Shown here piece by piece: positions 1 through 9,058 of a DNA stretch of 64,000 bases. The DNA comes from Lysinibacillus mangiferihumi. GTDB taxonomy: Bacteria; Bacillota; Bacilli; Bacillales_A; Planococcaceae. The notes beneath the pieces were generated by a model. That model saw only the letters and a list, made by a program, of their open reading frames with translations, did no database searches and was not told the origin of the DNA. Every line of letters starts with the position of its first letter. Within the stretch, counting starts at the first letter, position 1. Made by a program: the position numbers and the translations under genes. Location of the stretch: contig NZ_PYWM01000001.1 in assembly GCF_003049665.1 (NCBI RefSeq), positions 306,995 through 370,994 of the forward strand, written 5' to 3'.

Positions 1-1197
1 GAACCATCCCCCAAGTGTTTCTACTTCTTCGTTATCAAGAGATACTTGTAATAAATTTTCTACATCTTCTACAAGCATTTTTGCATTCAAAATATAATGA
101 TTGTCACCAATCTTCCGAATTTCAGCAACCTCATCATCGTCAAATTCATCACGAATTTCGCCAACGATTTCTTCTAAAATATCTTCGACCGTTACAAGCC
201 CAGAGGTACCACCATATTCATCCATTAAAATCGCCATATGAATGCGTTCTTTTTGCATTCGAACTAGTAATTGTTGAATAGGGGTTGTTTCAATTACTCG
301 AATTACAGGGTTAATAAAATTTTCGAGCACTAAAGAATCATCAGTTATTTGTTCTAATAAGCCATGTGTAAATAACTCTTTTGCATTAATAAAGCCTAAA
401 ATATTATCACGGTCACCATCATAGACAGGGTAGCGAGTATATTTCTCGGATGCGATAAAGTGAATAATATTAGTGAAGGTTTCGTTAATTTCAATACCTG
501 CAATTTCTGTTCGGGGAATCATAATTTCGCGAGCAATACGTTCGTCAAATTCGAAAACATTATTCACGAACTTTAACTCGGTTTTATTGATTTCACCATT
601 TTTAAAACTTTCAGATAACAAGGAACGCAATTCTTCCTCTGTATGTGAAATTTCATGTTCATTCGCCGGTTTCAAGCCGAATAAACCTAAAAGTATACGC
701 GCCGATCCGTTTAAAAACCAGATGAATGGATACATCAATTTATAGAAAGCGATAATCGGTTTAGCGAAAAGCAATGAGATTGTTTCGGTCTTTTGAATAG
801 CTGCCGTTTTTGGCGCTAATTCGCCGACAACTACATGGAGAAAAGTAGCGATAGCGAAAGCAGAACCGATTGTGAAAATGGGTATAAATTTATCCGAAAT
901 GCCGATCGTTTCAAAGAATGGATGCAACATAAATTCAAAGGTTTTTTCACCAACCATCCCGATACCAAGTGCTGTTATTGTGATACCAAGCTGACAGGCA
1001 GATAAGTATTCATCTAAATGGTTGACAACATGCTTCGCAGGTATTGCCTTTTTATTGCCCTCCGCAATTAACTGATCAAGTCTAGAGGAACGCATTTTAA
1101 CAATAGCAAATTCCGTTGCCACGAAAAAGGCGGTTAAAGCTAATAAAATAGTGAAAATCGATAAATTTAATATGGTCTCCAAATAGTCGTTCTGCAA
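1..1197 (-). CDS. CNNM/DUF21-CBS-CorC_HlyC family membrane protein (3' end beyond window)
   Basis: Integral membrane protein of the hemolysin C/CorC-like family (YqhB/YugS type), probably involved in cation (Mg or Co) homeostasis. I translated it by hand. The N-terminal DUF21 region has several hydrophobic helices; early on it carries the family-like stretch ATEFAIVKMRSSRL, later VGELAPKT. A CBS pair follows (around EIMIPRTEIAGI and RYPVYDGDRDNILGFI, then MAILMDEYGGTSGLVTVEDI), then the start of the CorC_HlyC domain, which runs off the left edge. The start is probably TTG at 1197, with AGGAGG at 1210-1215 (12-nt spacing); no ATG fits. The MerR gene just upstream points the same way. Substrate is unknown. 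Confidence 0.85.
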   Translation of the reverse strand, partial: MQNDYLETILNLSIFTILLALTAFFVATEFAIVKMRSSRLDQLIAEGNKKAIPAKHVVNHLDEYLSACQLGITITALGIGMVGEKTFEFMLHPFFETIGISDKFIPIFTIGSAFAIATFLHVVVGELAPKTAAIQKTETISLLFAKPIIAFYKLMYPFIWFLNGSARILLGLFGLKPANEHEISHTEEELRSLLSESFKNGEINKTELKFVNNVFEFDERIAREIMIPRTEIAGIEINETFTNIIHFIASEKYTRYPVYDGDRDNILGFINAKELFTHGLLEQITDDSLVLENFINPVIRVIETTPIQQLLVRMQKERIHMAILMDEYGGTSGLVTVEDILEEIVGEIRDEFDDDEVAEIRKIGDNHYILNAKMLVEDVENLLQVSLDNEEVETLGGWF

Positions 1198-1213
1198 AAC
1201 AGAACGTCACCTC

Positions 1214-1636
1214 CTAGGTATGAATGAGTAATAATAAAGATTGCATTAATGCAATGCTTTCAGGCGAAACATTTTTTTTAATCGTTTGGCTATATTTCGT
1301 GTCTTGATTGTTCATTTGTTCCAGTAAAGAAGTTACATCATGCTCTAAATCTTGCATTTTTAAACGTAGTATTTGAACATCGATTTCTTCATATGTTGTT
1401 GTGACATTAAGTGCTTGTTGTATTTCTACGAGTGAAAGTCCTTCCTGCTTACGTTCTTCGATGAAATGAAGTCGATCAATCATGGCAGAATCATAATAGC
1501 GGTAGTTTGATGGGGACCGTTCTGCCTCCAACAGGCCTAAATTCGTATAGTAATCAATCGTTCTTTTAGTAATGCCAGTTTTTTGAGCAAGCTCTCCGAT
1601 TTTTAATTTTTCTGTCCCAATGCAAATACCTCCCAA
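1214..1636 (-). CDS. MerR-family transcriptional regulator
   Basis: Dimeric DNA-binding regulator of the MerR family. A winged HTH at the N-terminus (KIGELAQKTGITKRTIDYYT) is followed by LGLLEAERSPSNYRYYD, then a long helix suited to a coiled-coil dimer, and a short C-terminal region with no obvious metal-binding cysteines. It ends a few bases before the ribosome site of the CBS-domain membrane gene, so the two are probably co-transcribed and it may control that gene; this is inference. The start is unclear: TTG at 1636 opens the frame but lacks a good ribosome site, while GGGAGG at 1629-1634 would suit an ATT at 1621. A family-typical protein results either way. Confidence 0.85.
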   Translation of the reverse strand: MGGICIGTEKLKIGELAQKTGITKRTIDYYTNLGLLEAERSPSNYRYYDSAMIDRLHFIEERKQEGLSLVEIQQALNVTTTYEEIDVQILRLKMQDLEHDVTSLLEQMNNQDTKYSQTIKKNVSPESIALMQSLLLLIHT

Positions 1637-1654
1637 CCATCACGTGATGCTTTG

Positions 1655-1684
1655 ATTATAACGTGACAGTTTTATAGTGTACAA
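1655..1684 (-). promoter_or_regulatory. Promoter of the merR-type gene with nearby palindrome
   Basis: On the minus strand a perfect -10 (TATAAT, 1655-1660) lies 18 nt from a -35-like TTGTAC (1679-1684). Just downstream is the perfect palindrome ATCACGTGAT (1639-1648), and ACGTGA recurs at 1661-1666 inside the spacer. MerR regulators usually bind stretched spacers and often autoregulate, so these repeats are candidate operator halves. Confidence 0.55.
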
Positions 1685-1772
1685 ATAATACGCTTTAAAA
1701 TTTTAAAAAATATGATTTTTTTGTGGATACTGATTGTTGATAATGGCTTGCTAAAGGAATCATCAATTTGTA

Positions 1773-1813
1773 CAAAAAAAGCTTTTCTAAACGATAAAAT
1801 CGTTAGAAAAGCT
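1773..1813 (-). terminator. Rho-independent terminator of the lipoprotein gene
   Basis: Long near-perfect hairpin (arms AGCTTTTCTAA-CGAT type at 1780-1795 and 1798-1813). On the minus strand it is followed by a T-run, directly after the lipoprotein stop. Confidence 0.85.
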
Positions 1814-1820
1814 ACAGACC

Positions 1821-2315
1821 TTATTTATTTAAATAGGTATCGTATAGATGATGTAATGCATCCTCGCCATTCATTTGTAGTATTTTTTCTTGATTTAAAA
1901 CAAGTGTTACGACTGTTTGCGCGCCATCAATTTGATCGTCATCTATTGTACACGTAACAGTCACTACACCGGTTTCAGCAAGCTTCTTTTGCATAGGAGT
2001 ATCCCATGCTTGGTCAGAGAATAATGGTGCTTGCCATGTACCTTGAACATGTAGTTCATTTATTTCGGCGTCATATTCCCAGCGTATGTCACGTAAAATA
2101 GTTTTAAATAGGTCATTAATAGTAAATGTTTGGTCTTTGTAGTTAATCGTTAGCGCTCTTATTGCATGGACATCACGACTAACAGCGCTCGCGGCAGCAT
2201 CAGCTGCTGAGTTAATGCCCGATGCGGCATCTTTGATTTCAGATAGTCGATCGCCACAGCCGGTAAGTAAGGTAGACAGGCATGCTACAAAAGTGAGTTT
2301 TGTCATCCATTTCAC
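1821..2315 (-). CDS. Predicted lipoprotein, unknown function
   Basis: A 164-residue secreted lipoprotein. It has a positively charged start, a hydrophobic stretch and the lipobox LLTGC, with the lipidated cysteine at about residue 20, so it should be anchored on the outer face of the membrane. The mature part starts with an Ala/Ser-rich linker, then a mixed alpha/beta domain with no catalytic motif I recognise. The start is GTG at 2315 behind a GGGGGT ribosome site. It is monocistronic: its own terminator follows, and the MerR gene beyond has its own promoter. I cannot name a family. Confidence 0.75.
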   Translation of the reverse strand: MKWMTKLTFVACLSTLLTGCGDRLSEIKDAASGINSAADAAASAVSRDVHAIRALTINYKDQTFTINDLFKTILRDIRWEYDAEINELHVQGTWQAPLFSDQAWDTPMQKKLAETGVVTVTCTIDDDQIDGAQTVVTLVLNQEKILQMNGEDALHHLYDTYLNK

Positions 2316-2504
2316 AAGGAGTACCCCCAGTTTACTAGTTGTTACTACTATATTAACGAAAAGAAAATTGTGAAGAAAGGGTTTGTAAGAGGCAGATTGT
2401 GACGGTTTTGCAACGATACGACCTTTTCAAATGTATTGGAAATAGCAATGGTAATCTAGAGTGAAATTTTGAGTAACTTATATCAAGAAGGGGAGCGGTT
2501 TCAT

Positions 2505-2633
2505 ATGAAAATTAATGATGAGATACTCGATCGATTAGGAACATATTTTGTTTATCATGCGGTCTATGATAATTATGGAATAACATTCGAAAATTTTGTG
2601 GAGCGTTGGTTGCGTGGGATACTTGAAGTTTAG
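2505..2633 (+). CDS. Small hypothetical protein (42 aa)
   Basis: ATG at 2505 sits behind a purine-rich ribosome site (AAGGGGAGCGG, about 2488-2498) and opens 42 codons to TAG at 2631. The product is acidic with aromatic residues (MKINDEILDRLG at the start, RWLRGILEV at the end) and has no membrane segment or known motif. The good ribosome site is the main support; it may be a fragment of a larger lost gene. Confidence 0.4.
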   Translation: MKINDEILDRLGTYFVYHAVYDNYGITFENFVERWLRGILEV

Positions 2634-2725
2634 TGATGTCTATTAAGATCGCAAGGAAGTCCATCGGGTAAGACCACGACAAGTTCTGTTAGGTTCGCTG
2701 TTGTAAACATCAACGTTGACGACAA

Positions 2726-3047
2726 AAAGGGGCTGGGACATAAGAGAAAAAGTGTTAGATTGACTGCAATCAATCTAACACTTTTTTACTAAGCCGTTGT
2801 TGTCCGCTACGGCGGTGCTTTCCGCTCAGCACAGTAAGCCGCAACCCTCGCTAACGCGCGGTCTGTTACGTCTTACATTATGTGCTGTTCCCGCCGGAGT
2901 CACCACCTTCGCTACCAACAACTAGTGAACACTTCTAATTTTTTATTAATTGCAAAAGCAAGAATAGCTAAGGTCTCCATATAGCAAAAAATTATGAACA
3001 GCTTTCGTCTGTTTCTTAAATTTTTTTAGTTATGTCCCAGCCCCTTT
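2726..3047. repeat. 322-bp MITE-like non-coding element
   Basis: Perfect 18-bp terminal inverted repeats (AAAGGGGCTGGGACATAA at 2726-2743 and its complement at 3030-3047) bound a stretch with no open gene. Inside is a 17-bp hairpin (arms at about 2747-2763 and 2770-2786) and a GC-richer core with complementary GTTGTTG / CAACAAC ends. There is no transposase, so a non-autonomous mobile repeat or a structured RNA element is likeliest. It fills most of the gene-free stretch 2634-3072. Confidence 0.65.
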
Positions 3048-3072
3048 ACTTTTTAATATTTTCTTGTCAGTA

Positions 3073-3645
3073 TTACTTAAAGTAGTTCGTAATAAACTGA
3101 TTTGCTTCTTGCCAATTATACACTCGCACAACATTGTCAGGTACAGCCAGACGATTATATGGTGTATCGAATAAAATAACAGGTATTTTTAATTCTTCAG
3201 CGAGCATCACAGCATTATCATGTTTATCTTCAAAGAAAGCGGCGACATTATGCTTTTTCGCAGTCGCTAATTTATCATGACTTCCGATAAGTTCTATATG
3301 ATCATACGGAATAGCCTGTGATTTAAACCAGTTCATCGTAATATCAGAAACATTCTGACCACGTGCAGAAATATAATATAGCTCATAAGTATGTTGCCAA
3401 GCATTTAAAATAGCTTTGGCATCCTTTGCAGCTTCTGATACTTCATACATATAAGGCTCATTTTCCTTAAACCATGCGTTAAATGCAGTGCGATCTACTG
3501 GATAAGGAAAGGCCGATAAAAAATCATATTCACAAACATCATCCAGTGTAATATTGACATTATAGTGCTTATTAATATGCGGGATGAGTGTACTCGGACA
3601 TGTCACTGTACCGTCAATATCAATACCAAAACGGGGCTTTGTCAT
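3073..3645 (-). CDS. yqfW: YqfW-type putative nucleotidase (HAD superfamily)
   Basis: A 190-residue HAD hydrolase. The first motif is FGIDIDGTVT (nucleophile and acid aspartates DxD), and YYISARGQ fits motif II with its Ser. FFEDKHDNA supplies the acidic metal-binding motif IV. It resembles the deoxyribonucleotidase-like proteins annotated as YqfW in Bacillus, which would dephosphorylate small phosphate esters in the cytosol; the true substrate is unknown. The start at 3645 is chosen over an upstream in-frame ATG because of the GGGAGGTG ribosome site. It lies 13 bp behind ispG, as in B. subtilis, so the two form an operon. Confidence 0.8.
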   Translation of the reverse strand: MTKPRFGIDIDGTVTCPSTLIPHINKHYNVNITLDDVCEYDFLSAFPYPVDRTAFNAWFKENEPYMYEVSEAAKDAKAILNAWQHTYELYYISARGQNVSDITMNWFKSQAIPYDHIELIGSHDKLATAKKHNVAAFFEDKHDNAVMLAEELKIPVILFDTPYNRLAVPDNVVRVYNWQEANQFITNYFK

Positions 3646-3658
3646 GCAAGCACCTCCC

Positions 3659-4774
3659 TTAGGCGTTCGCTTTTGCAGCTTCTTCAGCCGCACGTTTTTC
3701 TGCCATTTCTGCAGCTAGCTTATCAATTTCTTTTTTCAATTCTTCTACCATTGTTTCTTCTGGAACTTTACGAACCGTTTTGCCTTTCATAAATAGCAGA
3801 CCTTCACCACGTGCACCTGCAATACCGATATCGGCTTCACGTGCTTCACCTGGACCATTTACGGCACAACCTAGAACGGCTACTTTTAATGGCACATTTA
3901 ATTTTGAAATATATTCTTCCACTTCATTTGCAATAGAGATAAGGTCGATTTCAATACGACCACATGTAGGGCAAGAAATTAACGTTGCCATGTTAGACGC
4001 TAAACCAAATGATTTTAATAGCTCACGTGCAACTTTCACTTCCTCCACAGGGTCAGCAGATAGTGAGATACGTAGCGTATTACCAATACCTTTTGACAGG
4101 ATTGCGCCAAGGCCAGCAGCAGATTTTACAGTCCCAGCAAACAATGTACCGGATTCTGTAATACCTAAATGTAGCGGGTAATCAAAAGCTTGTGCAGCCT
4201 TTTCATATGCTTCAATCGCTAAATTGACATCCGATGCCTTCATTGACACGATAATATCGTGGAAATCTAAGTCTTCCAAAATTTTAATATGGTGTAGTGC
4301 TGATTCTACCATACCATCTGCAGTTGGATAGCCGTATTTTTCAAGAATGTGTCGCTCTAATGAACCGGCATTTACGCCAATACGAATAGGAATGCCTTTT
4401 GCTTTTGCAGCTGTTACAACGGCTTCCACTTTTTCTTTACGGCCAATATTACCTGGGTTAATACGAACTTTATCAATACCATTTTCAATTGCTTTTAAAG
4501 CTAATTTATAATCAAAGTGAATATCAGCTACTAATGGAATATGGATACGTTTTTTTATTTCGGCAATTGCATCAGCCGCACGCTCATCTGGCACTGCAAC
4601 ACGAACAATTTGACAGCCCGCCTCTTCTAGTCGCAGAATTTCTGCAACAGTTGCTTCGACATCATGTGTTTTTGTTGTACACATACTTTGAATGAATAAT
4701 TCATTACTACCACCAATTGTTAAATTACCGACACGTACAGGACGTGTTTTTGAACGGTGACAAATTTCACTCAT
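3659..4774 (-). CDS. ispG: 4-hydroxy-3-methylbut-2-en-1-yl diphosphate synthase (flavodoxin)
   Basis: IspG/GcpE catalyses the penultimate step of the MEP isoprenoid pathway, reductive opening of methylerythritol cyclodiphosphate to HMBPP, using a [4Fe-4S] cluster and flavodoxin. At 371 residues it is full length. The N-terminal TIM barrel starts with [12 protein letters not shown] and contains [12 protein letters not shown]. The cluster cysteines are visible in ISCPTCGR and [11 protein letters not shown]. The C-terminus is a charged Ala/Glu/Lys tail. A GGAGAG ribosome site precedes ATG. It heads the ispG-yqfW pair, in the same order as in B. subtilis. Confidence 0.97.
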   Translation of the reverse strand: MSEICHRSKTRPVRVGNLTIGGSNELFIQSMCTTKTHDVEATVAEILRLEEAGCQIVRVAVPDERAADAIAEIKKRIHIPLVADIHFDYKLALKAIENGIDKVRINPGNIGRKEKVEAVVTAAKAKGIPIRIGVNAGSLERHILEKYGYPTADGMVESALHHIKILEDLDFHDIIVSMKASDVNLAIEAYEKAAQAFDYPLHLGITESGTLFAGTVKSAAGLGAILSKGIGNTLRISLSADPVEEVKVARELLKSFGLASNMATLISCPTCGRIEIDLISIANEVEEYISKLNVPLKVAVLGCAVNGPGEAREADIGIAGARGEGLLFMKGKTVRKVPEETMVEELKKEIDKLAAEMAEKRAAEEAAKANA

Positions 4775-4870
4775 TAACTTTCTCTCCTTTTCGGGCCACT
4801 ACTTTCAGCCGTCACTGACACTTATTTTAGCAGTGTAAGAAAATAAGGACAAGGAAGAAACGTTAACTTT

Positions 4871-5215
4871 TCATTTTCCGCATGCGTTTTCGATTTCAAA
4901 AGAGAGGGGAAGCTTAATATTTTCACCTGGTACAAGTGCTTGTAATTGTAAATGTGGATTTAATTGATAAAAGAGCTCCAGTCGTTCCGGAAAGGTCATC
5001 GGCATTTTTGCTGGGTGTAGTGCAAATAAGCTATGGATGGTATCGCCTTGAATTGTTTGTACCGTAATGTAAGCTGGCTCGCGCTGGTCTTCGCAAAGTG
5101 CATTTTGCCCATCTTTTGGATAGAAGGCAGCGAGAGATAATGTACCTTCTGTTAAATCTACTTTTACGACAAATGCGATAAGTACAATGGCAACCGTTAA
5201 CAAGAATGCTCGCAA
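4871..5215 (-). CDS. YqfZ-like protein with LysM-like region
   Basis: A 114-residue protein with one N-terminal membrane helix (RAFLLTVAIVLIAFVV) and an outside domain containing TVQTIQGDTIHSLFALHP and LVPGENIKLPL. This fits a LysM-like fold, where a GDT motif is usual. Position next to ispG matches B. subtilis yqfZ, a sporulation-associated LysM protein. The start is TTG at 5215 directly behind AGGAGGGG; the longer open frame upstream overlaps the next gene and is unlikely to be used. Confidence 0.65.
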   Translation of the reverse strand: MRAFLLTVAIVLIAFVVKVDLTEGTLSLAAFYPKDGQNALCEDQREPAYITVQTIQGDTIHSLFALHPAKMPMTFPERLELFYQLNPHLQLQALVPGENIKLPLSFEIENACGK

Positions 5216-5268
5216 AAAAACCCCTCCTTTTTCTACACTATATTGAGAAGAGAGGGGAATCATGCCTA

Positions 5269-5778
5269 TTATTTTGAAATTGGTTGTTTTGGATATTTTG
5301 TAAAGGCGATAATTAATAGCGTAATGGTTAAAAGTAATGACAAGATTGAGAGTATTGTTCGGGCAGTTGGTACGAATTCTGCTAACATGCTTAAAATAGT
5401 TGCCCAAGTAATAGCGAATGTTGTAGTGCGCCAAATATGGCGGTATTCACCACGACGTTTCATAACTTTTAAAATAAATAAACCTGCTAGGGCATAGAGC
5501 GCAATTTGACCAAAAACTAACATCGTTGTTAATACAAATAACATGATGAATGTGACTGGGTACAACAGCCATTTTATTTGATCTATGTATTCCGTTATCC
5601 CACTGATATCAAGGGTATTAACAGACATATCAGCAGAAAAACGTCCAAATGAAAATACAGTAACAATCGTAATTAATAGAAAGGTATATTGAATGACTTT
5701 GCCGATAGGTAATAAACGATAAGCTGCTAGTTTTTTAGGGTGTAATAAGCTATCGATTAATAATTGTGAGTGTTTCAT
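5269..5778 (-). CDS. DUF1189-like membrane protein (YqgB type)
   Basis: A 169-residue polytopic membrane protein. The N-terminal LLHPKKLAAYRLLPIGKVIQYTFLL matches the opening of DUF1189 proteins, where a cytosolic segment leads into the first helix. Further hydrophobic segments lie near residues 30-50, 75-105 and 120-160. The periplasm-side loop between the first two helices is short compared with the roughly 250-residue family norm, so it may be a compact version. It sits between yqfZ and the yqgC-type gene, as yqgB does in B. subtilis. Function unknown. Confidence 0.6.
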   Translation of the reverse strand: MKHSQLLIDSLLHPKKLAAYRLLPIGKVIQYTFLLITIVTVFSFGRFSADMSVNTLDISGITEYIDQIKWLLYPVTFIMLFVLTTMLVFGQIALYALAGLFILKVMKRRGEYRHIWRTTTFAITWATILSMLAEFVPTARTILSILSLLLTITLLIIAFTKYPKQPISK

Positions 5779-5968
5779 ATTTATATCTCCTCCATTCGTT
5801 ATTCTAACATGTTCGTGAATGTCTAGATATGGATTGCATCACTTTAACTGAGAATGACATGCTAAAATGTTAACATTGTGTAAAGAAGTTAAAGGTTTTC
5901 TTTACTTTTTGTACATTTTCATTTAATGATTAGGAATAGTAGAGACGTAGGAATTGGAGCGAATACCA

Positions 5969-7600
5969 TTGACAATAGATTGGCAAAGCATATTATTTCA
6001 ATTTTTAGGCGGATTAGGGGTCTTTTTATTTTCCATAAAATATATGGGAGAAGGGTTACAAAAATCGGCAGATGACAGACTCCGTGAATGGTTGAATCGA
6101 TTTACAACGAATCCGTTTATGGGTGTGTTAGTTGGGATAATCGTTACGGTTTGTATTCAGTCAAGTTCGGCGACAACAGTGATTACTGTTGGTTTAGTGA
6201 GTGCTGGCTTCTTAACATTACGACAAGCAATAGGTGTCATTATGGGAGCTAATATTGGCACGACAATAACGGCATTTATCATCGGCATTAATATAGGTAT
6301 TTATTTTTATCCACTCCTCGCAATTGGCGCAGCATTTTTATTTTTCTTTAAAAAGGCTATTTATCATCATATAGGTCAAATTTTATTTGGCTTTGGTGGT
6401 TTGTTTTTAGGGTTGGAGCTAATGAGTGCTAGCATGCAGTCGCTACATGAATTAGCAGACTTTGCATCATTAACCATTCATTTGAGTAACCAGCCGGTAA
6501 TCGGGATATTTTTAGGGACTATTTTTACCTTGCTCGTTCAAAGTTCGACAGCGACAGTTGGCGTTTTGCAAGGCTTATATGCTGAACAATTAATCGGTTT
6601 AGATAGTGCGCTACCGATTTTATTTGGTGAAAATATTGGCACGACAATTACTGCTGTCCTAGCTTCACTAGGTGCTTCGATTTATGCAAAGCGAGCAGCG
6701 GCTGCCCATGTGTTATTTAATGTGATTGGGACGGTTATTTTTATGTTGCTGTTTACCCCTTTTATAAATTATGTACAGTGGATTAGTCAGTTGTTTCATT
6801 TAGAGGCTCGAATGCAAATTGCTGTCGCACATGGTTCGTTTAATGTCTTTAATATGATGATCCAACTACCATTTATCGCAGGATTATCATTATTAGTAAC
6901 CAAAATATTGCCTGGACACGATGGTGGTATTGATGTTGCAACGAAACATCTGGACCCATCCTTCATTGATTCTTCGCCAGCCATTGCATTAGGGCAAGCG
7001 AAAGAAGAAGTTTTACGGATGGGTGAGCATGCACTAAGGGGCTTAGAAGAAACGTTTTACTACATGAAAACGGGGGAGTCTTCCCATATCCCTACCGTAA
7101 TACAGTTGGAAGTGGCACTTAATCATTTAGATAAAGAAATAACGAATTATTTAGTGATGGTGTCCAAGCAGCCGCTTTCTCATGCAGATTCGGTACGGCA
7201 CCATACACTTTTAACGAATGTGCGTGATATCGAGCGTATTGGCGACCATTTTGAAAATATTTTGGAGCTATTGCAATATAAGGATCACCATGAAGTAAGT
7301 TTAAGTAAATCAGCGCGGCAAGATTTAATCGGTATGTTTAGTCTTGCCATCGAGGCGGTAAGGAAAAGCTTAGAGGCGCTTGATACGGCGAGTCTTAGCT
7401 TAGCGCAAGAAGTAACTGAATTAGAGAGTTTGATAGACGATATGGAGGATAAACTAAGACAAAAGCATATTGCACGTTTAAATACGGACGAATGTAGTGG
7501 TGCAGCTGGTATTGTTTATACGGATATTGTCAGTAACTTAGAGAGAATTGGGGATCATGCTGTGAATATTGCAGATTCTATTTTAGGAATTCGCCACTAG
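5969..7600 (+). CDS. Na/Pi cotransporter family protein with PhoU-like C-terminal domain
   Basis: Inner-membrane NptA/YjbB-type transporter, probably sodium-coupled phosphate transport. Two inverted membrane repeats each carry the family Q-S-S motif: IQSSSATTVITVG near residue 65 and LVQSSTATVGVL near residue 190. Each is followed by a GANIGTT or GENIGTT motif. After about residue 335 comes a helical PhoU-like domain with RIGDHFENI and RIGDHAVNIA, the two metal-site signatures of that fold. TTG at 5969 is preferred over TTG at 5954 because GGAG at 5956-5959 is then well spaced. The pst-phoU operon lies 6 kb away, so phosphate handling is duplicated here. Confidence 0.88.
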   Translation: MTIDWQSILFQFLGGLGVFLFSIKYMGEGLQKSADDRLREWLNRFTTNPFMGVLVGIIVTVCIQSSSATTVITVGLVSAGFLTLRQAIGVIMGANIGTTITAFIIGINIGIYFYPLLAIGAAFLFFFKKAIYHHIGQILFGFGGLFLGLELMSASMQSLHELADFASLTIHLSNQPVIGIFLGTIFTLLVQSSTATVGVLQGLYAEQLIGLDSALPILFGENIGTTITAVLASLGASIYAKRAAAAHVLFNVIGTVIFMLLFTPFINYVQWISQLFHLEARMQIAVAHGSFNVFNMMIQLPFIAGLSLLVTKILPGHDGGIDVATKHLDPSFIDSSPAIALGQAKEEVLRMGEHALRGLEETFYYMKTGESSHIPTVIQLEVALNHLDKEITNYLVMVSKQPLSHADSVRHHTLLTNVRDIERIGDHFENILELLQYKDHHEVSLSKSARQDLIGMFSLAIEAVRKSLEALDTASLSLAQEVTELESLIDDMEDKLRQKHIARLNTDECSGAAGIVYTDIVSNLERIGDHAVNIADSILGIRH

Positions 7601-7663
7601 ATTGAAACTTTTTGGCAATATTTTTCGTATGTAAGGCATGCAAGACAAAAGGAGAGAGCTTTG

Positions 7664-8143
7664 ATGGAAGTTGTTGGCTGGATCGTAGTGATTGCCTGCT
7701 TTATCGTTTCATTTGTTGGTTTAGTGTATCCGATAATCCCAGGTGTTCTATTTTTGCTAGGTGGATTTATTCTCTATGGATTATTTTTCTCATTTGCTGA
7801 TTTAAGTTGGTGGTTCTGGGCAATTGAAATTTTATTTGTTGTCCTACTCTTTGGCGCTGATACGGTTGCAAATGCTTTTGGCATTAAAAAATTCGGTGGC
7901 TCCAATGCAGGAATGTGGGGCAGTACAATCGGTTTATTGATCGGGCCATTCGTTATTCCTGTTGCCGGCATTTTAGTAGGGCCTTTTTTAGGCGCCATCA
8001 TTGCAGAGCTTATTGTAGAGCGAAAAACTTTTAATGAAGCTGTAAAAAGTGGTGTTGGTTCGCTTATCGGTTTTTTAACGTCAACCGTAGCCAAGGCAGT
8101 TATTCAAATTGTGATGATTGTCGTATTCTTTATCGCTATTTAA
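7664..8143 (+). CDS. DUF456 membrane protein (YqgC type)
   Basis: A 159-residue protein made almost entirely of hydrophobic helices separated by glycine-rich turns. The N-terminal IACFIVSFVGLVYPIIPG and the later GMWGSTIGLLIGPFVIP segment are typical of DUF456 (YqgC). ATG at 7664 is preferred to TTG at 7661 for spacing from GGAGAG. It lies between the Na/Pi-type transporter and sodA; yqgC is directly upstream of sodA in B. subtilis as well. Function unknown. Confidence 0.8.
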   Translation: MEVVGWIVVIACFIVSFVGLVYPIIPGVLFLLGGFILYGLFFSFADLSWWFWAIEILFVVLLFGADTVANAFGIKKFGGSNAGMWGSTIGLLIGPFVIPVAGILVGPFLGAIIAELIVERKTFNEAVKSGVGSLIGFLTSTVAKAVIQIVMIVVFFIAI

Positions 8144-8329
8144 ACGTATTGTGGGGGTAATTATAAAGTTTAACAAATTAAAGAAGTGGGTATATTAGAA
8201 ATTGGATTATTTATTTCGGTCAAAAGGCTGAAATCTTTAATTTGAGGTATTTTTCATTGAATGGTTTGACCAATTTTGATAATCTAAGGATGTACTAATT
8301 ATTTCTTTATTTTAGGGAGGAACTTAATA

Positions 8330-8935
8330 ATGGCTTACGAATTACCACAATTAACTTATGCTTACGATGCATTAGAACCAAATATCGATGCAAAAACAAT
8401 GGAAATTCACTATTCTAAACACCACAATACTTATGTAACAAATCTAAACGCAGCAGTAGAAGGTACTGAATTTGCAGAAAAAGACATTAATGACTTAATC
8501 GCAAACATCGATGCACTTCCAGCTGACAAACAAACAGCAGTTCGTAACAACGGTGGCGGACATGCTAACCACACATTATTCTGGGAATTAATCGCGCCAG
8601 GCGGTTCAAAAACTCCAGTTGGTGAAGTAGCTAAAGCAATCGATGCTAAATTTGGTTCTTTCGATGCTTTCAAAGAAGAGTTTACGAAAGCTGCAACAAC
8701 TCGCTTCGGTTCAGGTTGGGCTTGGTTAATCGTTGATGGTGATTCAGTAGCAGTTACATCTACACCAAACCAAGACTCTCCAGTAATGGAAGGTAAAACG
8801 CCAATCTTAGGATTAGATGTTTGGGAGCATGCTTACTACTTAAACTACCAAAACCGTCGTCCAGATTATATCGGTGCTTTCTGGAACGTAGTAAACTGGG
8901 ATGCAGTAGAAGCTAAATTTCAAGCTGCAAAATAA
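8330..8935 (+). CDS. sodA: Superoxide dismutase (Mn type)
   Basis: Converts superoxide to hydrogen peroxide and oxygen in the cytosol. The 201-residue length is typical. Metal ligands are visible as H27 (in MEIHYSKHH), H81 (in [11 protein letters not shown]), D163 and H167 (in [15 protein letters not shown]). The GGGH motif and Gln in TPNQDS point to manganese rather than iron. A strong GGAGG ribosome site lies 8 bases upstream of ATG. Monocistronic, with its own terminator. Codon choice looks biased, as expected for a highly expressed protein. Confidence 0.97.
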   Translation: MAYELPQLTYAYDALEPNIDAKTMEIHYSKHHNTYVTNLNAAVEGTEFAEKDINDLIANIDALPADKQTAVRNNGGGHANHTLFWELIAPGGSKTPVGEVAKAIDAKFGSFDAFKEEFTKAATTRFGSGWAWLIVDGDSVAVTSTPNQDSPVMEGKTPILGLDVWEHAYYLNYQNRRPDYIGAFWNVVNWDAVEAKFQAAK

Positions 8936-9012
8936 TCATTTGCGATAAAGCAAAATAATTAGTTTTCTGCGGAACTATTGTGAAGTGGAAATTTACTAAT
9001 TATTTCTATGTA

Positions 9013-9058
9013 AAGGGCTATGCATAAGGTGGAAAATCACCTTGGCATGGCCCTTTTT
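9013..9058 (+). terminator. sodA terminator
   Basis: A long imperfect hairpin (arms AAAGGGC-ATGC-AGGTG type and CACCTTGGCATGGCCCTTT) followed by T-rich sequence, 78 bases after the sodA stop. Confidence 0.8.

Noticed and set aside
2640..3060. Insertion sequence at 2.7-3.0 kb
   Set aside because: No transposase frame fits between the terminal repeats; listed as a MITE-like element.
3565..4181. Open frames antisense to yqfW and ispG
   Set aside because: They are shadows of well-conserved genes and have no ribosome sites.
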